This document shows, one piece after another, positions 21,674-32,690 of a DNA stretch of 64,000 bases. The stretch is from Medakamo hakoo (Eukaryota; Chlorophyta; Trebouxiophyceae; Coccomyxaceae). Under the pieces are notes generated by a model that made no database searches, was not told the origin of the DNA, and was given only the letters and a program-made list of their open reading frames with translations. Location: assembly GCA_026636295.1 (NCBI GenBank), contig CP089458.1, positions 372,001 to 436,000 on the forward strand, given 5' to 3'. The stretch's first letter is position 1. Every line of letters starts with the position of its first letter. Made by a program: the position numbers and the translations under genes.

Positions 21674-23676
21674 CGCAGCGAGGAGCAGCGCCGGGCAGTA
21701 GGACAGCGCCCGCCCCGCCAACAGGAAAGCGTCGTCCGCCACGTCGGGCGCGCCGTCAAAGGCGGCCGTGCTCGTCAGCCCGGCCAGGGCGGGGCCCAGC
21801 ATGGCTTCCAACAGGCCGACCAGGGCGTCGGCGGCGGGCCCGGCCGCCCCCCGGCCGTGCGCCTTGCACAGCTCGGACGCCGCGTACAGGGCCGCGGAGC
21901 AGCGGGTGGACGCAAACCAGCGCGGCAGGGCGGCGGCGACGGCGGCCAGGGCGGGGGCGGAGGCGGCCGCGGCGGGTCCGGCGGCACGCAGCGCGTACCG
22001 CGGCACGCGGATGAGGCGTTCGGCGGCGCGGACGTCGCCGGCCGTGGACGCGAGGGCGGCTTCGACGACGGGCAGGGACCGGGACAGGGACGCCGTCGCA
22101 GCGGCCGGGTCGGGCCCGCAGTGCGCCAGGACGGCGGCCAGGCGGTCCGCCATGGCGCAGACCAGCGCCGTCGACGGCGGCGACGCCGTGGACGGGCGCG
22201 GCGCCCCGTGCCCAGCGTTCCCGCCTTCCACCGCGGCCGCCAGCCCGCGCTCGCACTGCGACAGCAGCGCGTCGAGCGCAGCCCGCCGCGTGGCCGGGTC
22301 CGGTTGCGCGGCCGCCGCCAGGGCGGCCGCCTCCGCAATCGCCACCACGTCCGCCTCACCCAGGGACGCGGCCAGGCCCGTGTCGCCGGCCGCGGGCGTG
22401 GCGGGCGGCGCGCCGCCCGTCTCGCTGCCGCCACCGCCGCTCGACCAGGAGCCGTCGGCCGACACGCGGCCGGCTGCGCCACGGGCCGCGCCCGCGCCGG
22501 CCGCCGCGCCGGCCAGCGCGGCCAAATCACCCAGGTGCGGACCCAACAGCCCGCCCGCCGCGTCGCACAGGTGGCGCAGCGCCAAAGCAGCCGCGGGCGC
22601 GGCTTCCGTGCACGCCAGCGCGCGCGTCACCAGGCTGAGCAGCGGCGCGAGCGCGGCCGCGCCACCGCCGGCCGCGCCCGCCGACGCGGCCACCCAGTCC
22701 GCGTACGCGCCGACCGTCAAGCACGCCGTGTACTGCAGCGCTGGGTTGGGTGGGAGCGTGGGCAGCGACGCCAGGAGGCCGGAGAGCAGGGCGTCCCCCG
22801 GCGGTGGGGCGGCCCGGTGGATGGCCCGGACGCAGTAGAGTGCGGCCTCGGCTGCCCGCCACTCCAGCGTCCCGCCCGCCGCCACGGCGGCCGCCGCGCT
22901 CGCCAGCGGAGCCGTCAGCAGTTCCAGCGTGCGACGCCCTCCCAGCACAGCCGCCGCGTCGAGCAGCGTGCCCGCGACGGCGGCCCGGGACCGCTTGAAG
23001 TCGGCGACCTCGTCCCGGCGCCAGGCCTCGTGCCCGGGCGGCCACGCGACGCGCCCCGCCACCGCGGAGACCAGGGCTTCGAAGGCGGGCGTGAAGGCGG
23101 CGATGGCCGGGGATGGGGCGGGCGTGCCCGGCCGGCTCGGCGCCCGGGCGGGCGCGCCCCCCCCGCCCGCCGTCAGCGCCCGGGCCAGGCGGTGCCAAAA
23201 GTTGAAGGAGATGGCGCACACGGCGTCGTCCGGGTGGGAGGCCACGTCCAGCAACGCCGCCGCGGGCGCGGCCGCGTCCGGCGTGGCCGCGCCCGCGATG
23301 AGGCCGACGTACGCTTCTCCCACTTCGGCAAACAGGCGGGCCATGCCCTTGGCCGTGTCGTCGTCGTCGTCGAAGGAGGCCGGCGGCGGCGCGTCGGCGG
23401 CGCCGGCCCGCGCCGCGCGCGCGGCCGCGGACGCCGCGGCAAACCGCGGGCGCAGCGCCAGGACGCCGGGCACGATCACGCCCGCCAGCGGTTCCATGCC
23501 GGGAGCAGGGCGGCCGGCAGCTGCGGAGATGTAGACGAGTTCGGCGACGGCCTCGACGGCCGCGTCAAAGAGGGCCGGGTCGGAGAGGCCGGCCAGCGCG
23601 GCGGCGGTCAGAGGGTGGGCGGCGAGCGCCGCGCCGTCCATGCCCGGCAGGCTGAGGGCGGCGCCGGCCTCCGCAC

Positions 23677-23708
<32 letters not shown>

Positions 23709-24609
23709 ACGGCTCCCGACGAGGCCAGGCGCACCCAGGCCGCGTAGGCCGCCAACGCGCCCGCCAGGACGGCGGACGGCGCGGCGCCGCCGGAGCAGCA
23801 GCGGGCGAGGACGGCCAGCGCGGCCGGCGCGGCCGCGCCCGCCTCCGCCGCCCACGCCCGGCGGCGGGCGGGCGTCAGCGACGGCTGGTACGCGCCCGCT
23901 TCCTCAGCCAGCACAGCCAAGAGTTCTAAAGCCGCAGGCGGGGAAGCAGACGGCCCGTCCAACAGCGTCGCCGCCAGCCAGGGCACGGGCCCGCCGCCCG
24001 GCCACCCGCCCGCCGGCGCGTGCGTCGCGAGCGCGGCCAGGGCCAGGCACACCTGCGTCCGCACGATGGGCGCGGCGCAGGAGGTGCCAGAGGTGAGTGC
24101 GGCGGCCAGCGCATCGCGCAGCGGGGCGACGGCCGTGGGCGGCAGTTCCTCAAAGTCGCGCTGGACCTGGGGGAGGAGGGGGGAGAGTGTGGGTTGCAAA
24201 AAAAGGGTCAGCGAGGCCACGCGCGTGGAGCGGAGCGGGGAGCGCATGCCCCTCCACGCCCGTGCCCCGCCCCGTCCCCCCGCGCCTGACACCACGATCC
24301 GCACCGCTCAGCGAGCAGCCCAGTGTCCACTCCCGCCCCTCGTCCCTTAAAACGCACCTTGGTCCGCAGCGTTTGGGCTGCCAGGTACCGGGCTTCGACC
24401 GGCGGTCCGCCGCCGCCGCTGCTGCCAGCGCTCGCACTGCCGGCCGGTGCGCCGCCGTCATTCAGGACCGCAGCCGCCAAATCCCACGCTCCTGGAGAGG
24501 CCTGCCACTGCTCCAGCCAGACGGACGCGGCGCGTTTCGCGGCATCGTCAGGCGAATGGTACAGGACGCGGACGGCTTCGTGAAACTGGTCGGCCGTGGC
24601 CGCGGCCAT
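20987..24609 (-). CDS. Transportin-3 / importin-13 family nuclear transport receptor
   Basis: Exons 24358-24609 and 20987-24166 give 1143 residues; the intron is phase 0. The N-terminal importin-beta region reads DQFHEAVRVLYHSPDDAAKR, WLEQWQ and ARYLAAQTLRTKVQRDFEEL, close to TNPO3 (AAQT..K.Q..F.ELP). The rest is a chain of Ala-rich HEAT-like helices, including ISFNFWHRLARAL and a late LRHLCDAAGGLLGPHL block, as in TNPO3/Mtr10. Family role: Ran-dependent import of SR splicing factors and other cargo. A poly-Ser run (about 11 residues, from a CGA/TCG repeat at 23678-23708) sits in a loop between helices. The length fits, with Gly-rich insertions (~7 Gly near 21655) making it longer than the usual 950-1000. 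Confidence 0.85.
23678..23708. repeat. (CGA)10 trinucleotide repeat coding poly-Ser
   Basis: Thirty-one bases of perfect CGA repeat on the plus strand, read as TCG serine codons in the minus-strand transportin gene. It is a likely length-variable site. Confidence 0.9.
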
Positions 24610-24846
24610 TTTTTTTTTCGGTATGGGGGCTGTGCGCCGCCGCCGGGCCCTCGGACAGGGCAGGGGGGAGGGAACTGCAGGTGCGGAGGCGTGCAAGCTC
24701 TACCGCAGAGGGCAGGCGGCCCCTGTGGATGGCGCGCGGAAGGAAAAAGCAGGTGTGTGGAACACAGCGAATGCTCTGCTCCTCCTGGGGCCATCCCATT
24801 CCACCCCTCTCCCTCTTCCCTTTCATAACGCCCCTCTCACAAACAG

Positions 24847-26066
24847 ATGACCGCCACGGATGCCCCTTGCCTGGCCTCAGCCTGGGCCGCCGCCCTCCTC
24901 ACCGCCGACGCGCCGCGCCCCTGGGCCCCACCGCGCGAAGGTGGCCGGGTGCCCGGGCTGCGCCGCCTGCCGCCGGCCGCGCGCCTGGGCAGGGAGGCAC
25001 TCACGGCCGCCCTAACGGCCGGTCTGGAGAGGGACGCGGCTTTGGCCACACTCGCAGCGTCTGCACGCACGTCCGACCCGGTTGCCTTGGCGGCCCTGCG
25101 CGCGGCGGCGTTGCTGATGGCGGTGGCGGACGGCGGTGGTGGTGGAGGCTCCCTGCCCGACCCGGCGCCCCTCATCCAAGCCGCCACGCTCGACGCCCGG
25201 TCCGCTGTAGCACGCGCTCCACTGGGCAGCCTGGCCGCGGCCGTGGCAACGTACCTGCGCGGGGCGGCGTTGGAAGCGGTGCATGTGAGCGTGTCGGCAA
25301 GGGGGGAGAGGCTCGCCCCCCCCCTCCCCCCCGCCTGTCTGTCCTCTTCGTCTCCCTTCCTCCCACCCTCCCCTCCATCCCGGCGCTCTCACAGGACAAT
25401 TCCGCCGCCCTCCTCGACGTCGCCACGGCCATCGCCACCCTGGACACCGCACGTGAACGCCTCCCACGCCTCCCACACCCTCCCACCCTCTGGACGGACG
25501 CGGCGGCCCGCCTGGCCCGCCGGGTGCCGGGTCCGCACGCGGCCGCGTTTGCCGCCAGCGGGCCGTCCGCCCTCGCCGCCACGCTCGCCGCGGACGCCGA
25601 CGCCGCCACCCCACCCATCTTGCGCCCCAAACCCAAATATTACCACTACTTCAAATGGATGGAAGCGCGGTTGGCGGGCGTGTGCGGCGGGGTGCTGCCG
25701 CCGCCGCCCGTCGTGGACAGGCTCCTGGCCTCGGACGCGGGCGCGCTGGACGACCTGCTGGTCCACGGCGCGGGCGCACTGCGGGCGGTGCAGCGCTTGA
25801 CCGCTGCCCTGGAGGCGGGCGGGCCTGACGCCGTCGAGGCCGCCCCCATCCCACGCCTGGCCTGGGCAGAGATGGCGGCCGTCCAGGCGGCGCGGGCCGC
25901 GGGTGGCGGGGCTGGGAGTGGCGGCGTGCTGGGCCTGGGTGGTGGGGACGGGCCGAGCGTGCCGGACGGGCTGGCCTGGCGCCTGGAGGCGGGGCCCAAG
26001 CTGCTGCCGGCGGCGGCGCCGGAGGCGGAAGCGCTGGCGCTCAAGGCGTTTGACGGGATGGACTGA
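24847..26066 (+). CDS. Unrecognised all-helical protein, 369 aa
   Basis: Exons 24847-25284 and 25395-26066, phase 0, give 369 residues. I do not recognise the family. The N-terminal half is an Ala/Leu-rich set of helices suggesting an ARM/HEAT-like or TPR-like fold (LAALRAAALLMAVADG, LAAAVATYLRGAALEAVHD). The least biased and probably best-conserved block is ILRPKPKYYHYFKWMEARL near residue 240, then VVDRLLASDAGALDDLLVHG. There is no signal peptide or membrane segment. The exon join DN after EAVH keeps a helix intact. It diverges from the transportin gene over 237 bp and converges with the next gene, whose stop is only 62 bp away. Function unknown. Confidence 0.75.
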
Positions 26067-26128
26067 CTGGCAGGGGAGGGTTGGTGAAAAAAAAAAAGAC
26101 CTTCACACGCGCGCGCTTTCGGTTTCCT

Positions 26129-26965
26129 TCACTTTTTCCCCTTTTTCGGCTTGACGCCCCCTCCACCAGCCGCCGCCGCCAGCGTCGCCTCCAAAGCCGC
26201 CGCCGCTTCGGGCGCCAGGGACGCCAAATCCACTTCCACCTCCACGCCCTCGGAATTTTTAATGACAATTTTGCGCTTCGCCGCTGCTGCTTCCGCCGCC
26301 GCCGCTTCGGCCGCGTCGAAATCCGGGGAGACGGCCCAGCCGCCTTTAGTCGGGGCGGCCAGGGAATCGGACGTGGCAAAGGCCGCGACGTCCATGGACA
26401 GGACCTTGGTTTGGGGGAGGGGAGAGGCACGGATGAGAAAGGGGGCGGGCGGGTGGTGGCCTGGACAGCGCGAGAGAGAAGCTCCCGTCCACAAAACTCC
26501 TCACCTCCGCCGGCAGGCTCAGCAGCCGGGCTTTGCGGTCGGCCAGGGACGCCAGGTACGCGTCCCGCTCCGCGTGGACGGCGGACTCGATGTGAGATTC
26601 GACTGTGGCGTTGAGGGGGCGTGGCGTTTGTGAGTGAACGAGGTTTGGGCGCGTCATGGAGCGCGCGCTCCGGCCTGTCTGTGGTTTGCACGCGCGGCAG
26701 AGGTCGAAGACGCGCACGCATCGACACTTTCCACCCGCCATGCCCGGCATCGGCCTTCCCTCCGCCCAGGCGTGTGGACAGTGCTGGAGGCGGGAAGGTT
26801 TTAGAGTGTCGGGCGCGGGCGCATGCGTCTGCGCGGTTTCCAAAAAAACTCACGCTGCGCTTCCATGGCCGCGGCGGCGGCCTCAATAGCCTCGGCCTCG
26901 TGCGCGGTCGTTTCAACGGTCGCAGCGGCAGCGACAGCCTTGGTGGCGGCACCTCCACGACCCAT
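26129..26965 (-). CDS. Small coiled-coil protein, unknown (weak Borealin-like pattern)
   Basis: Three exons (26854-26965, 26505-26602, 26129-26404) give 161 residues; phases 1 and 0 agree. The second intron has an AAG acceptor, the only non-CAG one in this window. Residues 1-37 are Ala/Glu-rich. Residues 38-85 make one long helix (ESHIESAVHAERDAYLASLA, then RKARLLSLPAEV). This pattern of an acidic helix, RxxLL and LPxxV loosely recalls the N-terminal helix of Borealin/Nbl1 chromosomal passenger proteins, but the match is too weak to name it. The C-terminal half has IVIKNSEGVEVEVD and ends in a basic KPKKGKK tail. It could also be an unrelated nuclear protein. Confidence 0.6.
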
Positions 26966-27091
26966 TTTGGTGTGGTTTTGCGTGCGCGCCCGAACTCCGC
27001 CGGAGAGAGAGAGTGAGAGAACAAGGAGTGAGTGAAGTCGCCGACCGGCCTCTCTCTCCCTCTCCGCCTTCTCTCTCACTCCTCCCAAAGC

Positions 27092-27253
27092 ATGCTCGAC
27101 TCGCCGGAAGCCCGCCTGGGTGCTTTGCTGCTACTCGTCTGGCTGGTCATCTGTGTCTCTGCCTTAGTCCTGATCAACACCGCCCCTCGGACGGGCGGGC
27201 GTGGCGACCCACGCGGCCGGGCATTGACCGCTGGCACCAAAAAGACCGACTGA
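27092..27253 (+). CDS. Short single-pass membrane ORF, 53 aa (uORF or first cistron)
   Basis: An ATG-to-TGA frame of 53 codons lies in the 304-bp gap between two divergent genes and ends 16 bp before the next ATG. The peptide starts MLDSPEARLGALLLLVWL, has a hydrophobic span of about 20 residues (LLLLVWLVICVSALVLI), and ends in a hydrophilic Arg/Gly/Lys tail (ending GTKKTD). That looks like a real tail- or signal-anchored micropeptide rather than noise. It could be an upstream ORF controlling the next gene, or the first cistron of a two-gene mRNA as reported for several green algae. An upstream in-frame ATG at 27032 would add 20 residues. No family is recognised. Confidence 0.5.
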   Translation: MLDSPEARLGALLLLVWLVICVSALVLINTAPRTGGRGDPRGRALTAGTKKTD

Positions 27254-27269
27254 GACCTCGACGTCCACC

Positions 27270-29788
27270 ATGCCAGTGCCGTCCACCCTGACGGACATGG
27301 GCGCGGTGGGCGACTTGTCCATGCGCAAGGTGCGGGAAAGTGGGACGAGGGGGCAGTTGAAGAGCGGGTGCCGTCGCCTTCGTTCACACCATGCGGTGCT
27401 GGCCAAACCCTGGTCGGCCCCACACCATCCCCGTCCCCTCCTCACCCGCCTGCCCGCCGTCCCGTCCCTCCCCCCAAACCACCCCTCCAACAGAAACGCC
27501 AACTCCTGCATGAGGAAGCCCTGCAAGCCAACGACCGCATCCTGGACGTGTTCCGGTGCGTGGAGCGCCTGCACACGCACACGGACGTCGACCTGCGCGC
27601 GCTCGTCGCGAAAGAGTCCCTGTCCGCGACGGACGTGCTCGTCGCCACGCACACGGCTGTCACAGCCGCGACCATGCAGGGGCTGGGGAGTGGAGGCGGC
27701 GGCAGCAGCAAGAACTCGGCTGGCGCGGCGGCGGCGGCGGCGTTGGCGAAAGCCGAGAGCGCGGCGACCCGCCCGTACCTGAAGCTGGGGAAAGCCGCCG
27801 GCCCGGCCTTTGCCGACGGCGGGGCGGGGCGGGTGGACGTGGAAGCGCTGGTTCGCGCGCTGCCCCTGCACGCGACGGCCGTGCTGTTGTGTGGGGACGG
27901 CGGCGGCGGCGGCGGCCGTGGAGAGAGCTTTGCGGACCGGGCGGCGCGCCTGACGCCCGTCGAGCTGACTGCCCCGTCCGCAGTCGGCCACGCGGGCCGG
28001 GCGCTGCGGCTCCTGGCGGCGCTGCTCAACGGCATTGACACGGTGCCGCTGCTGGCGCCCCTGGGTCGTGTCACGGGCGAAGCCGGGTGGGCGGGCGCGG
28101 GCTTGGAAGCCGCGGCCGCGGCACTGCTCGACGCGGCGGGCGCGGGCGGCGGCGCCGGCGTCGCGGAAGGCCGCGCCGGCGGCCCCGGCGGCGACCCCGC
28201 GTCCGCGTCCGCCGCCCTGTCCCGCGGCGACGCCGTGCCCGCTGCCCTGGCGGCCCTGCTGGCCGTGGCCATGCCCCGCAAAGGCGGCATGGTGGGCGGC
28301 GGCGGCGGGGCGTGGGGCGTGCACGACGCGCCGGGGCTGGGCGGCCTGGCGCCGGGCGGCCACGGCCTGTCCGCCGCCCGCCGCCTGGGCATTGCCTTGG
28401 AACGCATCGTCGGCTCGCCGCGCCTCGCCGGACCCGCGCTGCCGGCCGTGTATGACGCGGTGCGGGCGCTGTACCGCATGGTGGACGCGGCACTGGTCGG
28501 CGGCGGGGGCGGCGCGTCGGCCGGCGCCTCCCCCCCGCTCGCCGCGTCCCTGGCCGACGCCGCGGGCGAGGCCATGGAAGCGCTCGCCCTGCTCACAGGC
28601 TCCCCGCTCTTCTACGCGGGCGCAGCCGCCCGGGACCGCACCCTGGCCGCGCCCCTGCGCCTCGTCGCGGCCGGGCTGGCGTTGCTGGAGCGGGCGGTGG
28701 GGTGGGAGGCGACCGGGGCGCCGCCGCTCCCGCCCGCCACGCGCACGGCCGTCGACCTGCTGGCCGCCCGGTCCCTGGCGCTGCTCGTCAGCCTGACGGA
28801 ACACGATGAACCCTCGTTTCTGGACGTGGTGGCGGACCCGGCCGCGCCGACGGCCGGCATGGCGCGCGCCGTCGCGGAAGCCGCGCTCGCGGCCGCGTCG
28901 CGCGCGCTGCGCCCCCCGCCCTCCGCGTCCGCCGCCTCCCGGTCCGCGGGCGCGGGCCAGCTGGACCTGGCGGCCCTGGCGGCCGCCGAACTGCTGACGG
29001 ACGATTCCAACTACCGCGAAGCGGCCATCGGGCTGCTGGCGCCGTCCCTGGCGGCTGCGCTGTCCCTGCCCGTGGGCGGCGGCCCCGACGACCCGGCCTC
29101 GTTCGAGGCGGCCTGGTGCGGCGGGTCGGCGGGCGTCGCCGCCCACGCCGGCGACCTGGCCCTGAATGGGCGTGTCCTGGTCATTGCGCCGACCGCGCCC
29201 GACAACCTGGCCCGCGCCGGCCTCCTCGCCCGCCTCGTGTTCGCCCGCCTCCCACCGCGCGGCCCGGCGTCCAAGCCCCTCGCCCGGGCGGCCGTCCTGT
29301 CGTCCGCCTCGCGCGCCCTGTCCTTTTTCAAAATCGCCGGCAACGTCCACGTCTACGACCCGGAGACCTGCCCGCCCCGCGTCCAAGGCGCGGCGGCCCG
29401 GGCGATCTTGCGAGCGTTGCTGGAAGGGAGCAGGGCGCGGGGGGTGGCGACGACCGCGTCGGCTGCAGCGACGGCCGCTGTGTGCGCGTTGGGCTCGAGT
29501 GCGGCGTGGGCGGCGGGCATGCGCGGCGCAGCCGAACAAGACGCGGCGCGTGGGCTGCCGACGACCGCGCCCGCGCCGCTGGCTGCGTCCGTGGCAGCCC
29601 GCGGCGGCCGCGCCCACCCTGACGCCCTGCTGACGGAAGAAGAACTGGATTTGGTGGCCGGGCTGGCACAGGCGCTGCGTGAGGTGGCGGCGGCTGTGGA
29701 CGCCGCGGTCGCTGGCGGGCCCGTGCCGGAGGGTGAAGGGATGGGCGAGCTGGTGGGGCTGGCGGGGGGCGTGTTTGCTGGAGTGTAG
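27270..29788 (+). CDS. Unrecognised large helical-repeat protein, 784 aa
   Basis: Exons 27270-27329 and 27494-29788, phase 0, give 784 residues; the stop is TAG. I do not recognise the family. The N-terminus is the least biased part: MGAVGDLSMRK, then LHEEALQANDRILDVFRCVE and RLHTHTDVDLRALVAKE, which looks like a conserved helical head. Most of the rest is Ala/Gly/Leu-rich paired helices resembling ARM/HEAT repeats, with Gly-rich loops. A late block, ALSFFKIAGNVHVYDPETC, is distinctive. No signal peptide or clear membrane span is seen. Candidates would be a scaffold or nuclear-pore-like protein, but nothing specific supports either. The 5' end is unusual because a 53-codon ORF stops 16 bp upstream. 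Confidence 0.75.
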
Positions 29789-30128
29789 AGACGTGCGTGG
29801 CGTTGAAGGCGTTTTTTTTTCCTGTCTCCATTCGCGAGTGAGAGAGCTGGCGGCGCGCGTGCTGCGCGTGCACGATTGATTTGAAGGGTCCGCTTTCAGG
29901 CGCGGGCTGAGAGGAACACGCGGCTTTTACAAGCAAAGGCGCGCGCCCGCCCCCGACCACACCCCGACAACCCGAAACCTTCGTCAGCCCCCACGCTCAC
30001 GGAGCGAGGGCGCCGCCCATGCTTCTCTCTCTCAAAATCTCAGGTAAAAAACGAACGAGGGCGTCTCGCGTGCGTGCGCCGTTGTTTTTACGGCGCTCTC
30101 GCGCACTCAAAACGAGCGGCTCGCGCGC
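29789..30128. other. Convergent intergenic region
   Basis: A 340-bp gap between the 784-aa gene and psbW. It has T8 and A-runs and a CTCTCTCTC stretch, and is probably 3' untranslated sequence. No ORF with support, tRNA or polyadenylation consensus is seen. Confidence 0.5.
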
Positions 30129-30953
30129 TCACAGCGTCAGGCCGGAGTCGTCGCCCTTGTCGCCGCCCAGCTCGCGCGTCGCGCCATAGTACAGCGACCA
30201 GATCAGGCCAAAGACGACCGGGATGGCCCAGCCTTCCAGGCCGGAGACGCCCAGGGCCTTGCCGGTGCCTTCGCCGGCCAGGCGGTCGTCGACCTGGGAT
30301 GTTGGTTGGCAGGGGAGGGGGGGGAGGGGGGTGAGTAAGTGGAGGGGTGGGGAGGGGGTGCCCGAGGGCGGTGGTGAGAGAGGGTCGCGGGCGGGGGATA
30401 AGGGGCGGGCCCCCCGCGGCGCTGGCGGCGCGAGGGTGTGGAGAAGGCGCACGCCGTGGGGTGCGCACCCCTCGTCGGGGCTCATTCCGCTCGCATCGCA
30501 CGCCCGTGCTCTCGGCCCATCGTCCAGGCCGGGTCAGGCGACCAGGCACGCCCGGGAACGCGCCGAGAATGGCGCCGAACCACTCGCGACCGATCCCCTG
30601 CCCCTGCACTCTGCGCGCTCGACCCCAAACACCCCAAAACGCACCAGGGCAAACGCCGGGTGGGCGGCCAGCAGGGTGGCGGCGGACGTGACGGCCGCGG
30701 TCGCCTTTTTCAGGGGCGCGGAGGCCTGTGGAACGGGTGCGGGCGGGCGGCGCGGGGGTGAGGAAGGCGGTCGAGAAGAGAGGTCGGCACGGGCGGGCAC
30801 AGCCCATGCGAGTGCCGAGTACACAAAATTTTCGTTCTCTCCGCGCGACGCACGCGACGCCGTACACTTCCACCCACGCACCTGGGCCACGACGGCGCGG
30901 GCGGCGCGGGGGGCGGGGCGGACACCCGAGACGGAGGCGCGCAGGGACAGCAT
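30129..30953 (-). CDS. PSBW: Photosystem II reaction centre protein W
   Basis: Exons 30882-30953, 30645-30725 and 30129-30293, all phase 0, give a 105-residue precursor. Residues 1-24 are Arg/Ala/Val-rich (stromal targeting). A hydrophobic thylakoid signal ends AAHPAFA. The mature protein starts LVDDRLAGEGTGKALGVS, matching PsbW (LVDERLSTEGTG). It has one membrane span, WAIPVVFGLIWSLYY, and the acidic tail GDDSGLTL, also typical. PsbW is a nucleus-encoded, single-span subunit that stabilises PSII-LHCII supercomplexes and is restricted to green algae and land plants, so it places the organism in Viridiplantae. The targeting parts and mature protein sit on separate exons, except that the signal ends at exon 2. 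Confidence 0.93.
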
Positions 30954-31451
30954 GGCGGCGGTGTGCAGGAGGTTTGGGGGTCGGGGGAAGGGAAAAATAG
31001 TGGAGTGGGGGAGGCGCAGCGGCGAGCAGGCGAGCGCGAGCAGAGGAGAAAAAGAACGGGAGAAGCAACGCGAGTCCCTGCGCTTCACAGAGACCCAGGT
31101 GCGCGCCTTCACACCAGCGTGCTACCTCACTTCAGCGCCCACTGCCTGAGCCAGGGTCCGCGCCAACGTGAGATCTAGGCAGAGCTCGGCCTTTGCTGCC
31201 GCCGATGCGGCCGCCGATTGGTCGCGCCGCCTGCGTGTTGGGCGCCGCGGCTGCCAGCCCAGGCGGCCAAGGCACTTCACACGCCGCGTACGGTCGTGTC
31301 AGATCCCACACGCCACATCCGTCCTCGCTGACCGGGTCAGGAACCCTCACGCTCCGCCCAAAAAACGCACCAACCACAGGCAAAAACACACTCTTCGGCG
31401 CACTCTTCTCAACCCGGCCACCCTCCCGTCGTCGACCCACAACACGCAATC
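30954..31451. other. Divergent promoter region (psbW / eIF2-alpha)
   Basis: A 498-bp gap between two diverging genes. A CCAAT-box core (ATTGG on the plus strand) lies at 31217-31221 in the sequence CCGATTGGTCG. A purine-rich 5' leader precedes psbW. No TATA box or small gene is seen. Confidence 0.45.
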
Positions 31452-32582
31452 ATGGCCGCCTCGGCCTCGGACTGCCGCATGTACGAAGCTCGCTTCCCCG
31501 AGGTGGACGAGGTCGTCATGGTGCAAGTCGACAACATCGCGGAAATGGGCGCGTACGTGCACTTGCTTGAATACGCTGGCGCCGAAGGCATGATTTTGTT
31601 GTCCGAGCTGTCCCGGCGGCGGATCCGGTCCATCAACAAGCTGATCAAAGTGGGGAGGCAGGAACCCGTCATGGTGCTGCGCGTGGACAAGTAAGTTGGG
31701 CGCGGGTGCGGGAGGTGGTGGTGAGCGTGGCGGAGCAGGTCGCAACCACCCCCCACCCGTCCATCCCATCCACTTTTTTTTGTCGTCACAACCGCCCCGC
31801 TCCCTCGCACCCGCACACACACGCACACCAACAGAGAAAAGGGGTACATCGACCTGTCCAAACGCCGCGTCTCCCCCGAGGAAGCCGCCGCCTGCGAGGA
31901 CCGGTACAACCGCGCCAAGCTCGTCCACGCCATCATGCGGACCGTGGCCGACGCGCACGGGCTGGGGCTGGAAGCCCTGTACAGCGCCGTCGGCTGGCCG
32001 GCCTACCGGGCGTATGGCCACGCCTTCGACGCGTTCCGGGCCATGGTCACCGACCCCGACGCCGTCTTTGCGCGGTTGGCCTCGTCCGGCGCCGGCGGCG
32101 GTGGCGCGGGCGATGCCGTCACGTCCCTCTCGCAGCCCGTCAAAGACGCGCTGATCGCGGCCGCCCGCCGCCGCCTGACCCCGCAGCCCGTCAAGATCCG
32201 GGCGGACGTGGAGCTGACGTGCTTTGCGTTTGACGGCGTCCTGAAGATCCAGGACGCCATGCGGGCGGCGGAAGCGGCGGGCACGGACGCGTGCCCCGTC
32301 AAGATGCGCCTGGTCGCACCGCCGCTGTACGTGCTGACGACGGCGACGCTGGACAAGGTGGCGGGCATTGCTGCCCTGACTGCTGCCACGGAGGCCGCGG
32401 CCGCGTCGGCCGCCGCCGCCGGCGGTCGCCTGGTCGTCCGCGAAGCCGCGCGCGCCGTGTCCGAGCGGGACGACCGCCTGCTGACCGACCACTTGGCCGC
32501 GCTCGCGTCGGCCAACCGGGAGGTCGCGGGCGACGACGACGTGTCGGACGAGGATGAGGGCATGGGCGAACTGCCAGAGTGA
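31452..32582 (+). CDS. Eukaryotic translation initiation factor 2 subunit alpha
   Basis: Exons 31452-31690 and 31835-32582, phase 2, give 328 residues. The S1 RNA-binding domain is nearly textbook: [44 protein letters not shown], then [19 protein letters not shown] across the intron. The regulatory serine (Ser51 of mammals) is Ser54 here in ELSRRRIRS, so control by eIF2-alpha kinases such as GCN2 should work. The helical and alpha/beta domains follow ([20 protein letters not shown]), and the tail is acidic ([16 protein letters not shown]). The factor delivers initiator tRNA to the 40S subunit as part of eIF2-GTP. Confidence 0.95.
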
Positions 32583-32690
32583 GGGTGAGGGGGGGGGGGT
32601 CGGGTGCGGGGCCCGCTGTGTGCGTGTGTTGTGTCATGGAATTTCTGTGTGTGTGTTTTTTTTCCGAAGCAACAAAACACCAAAAACAAT

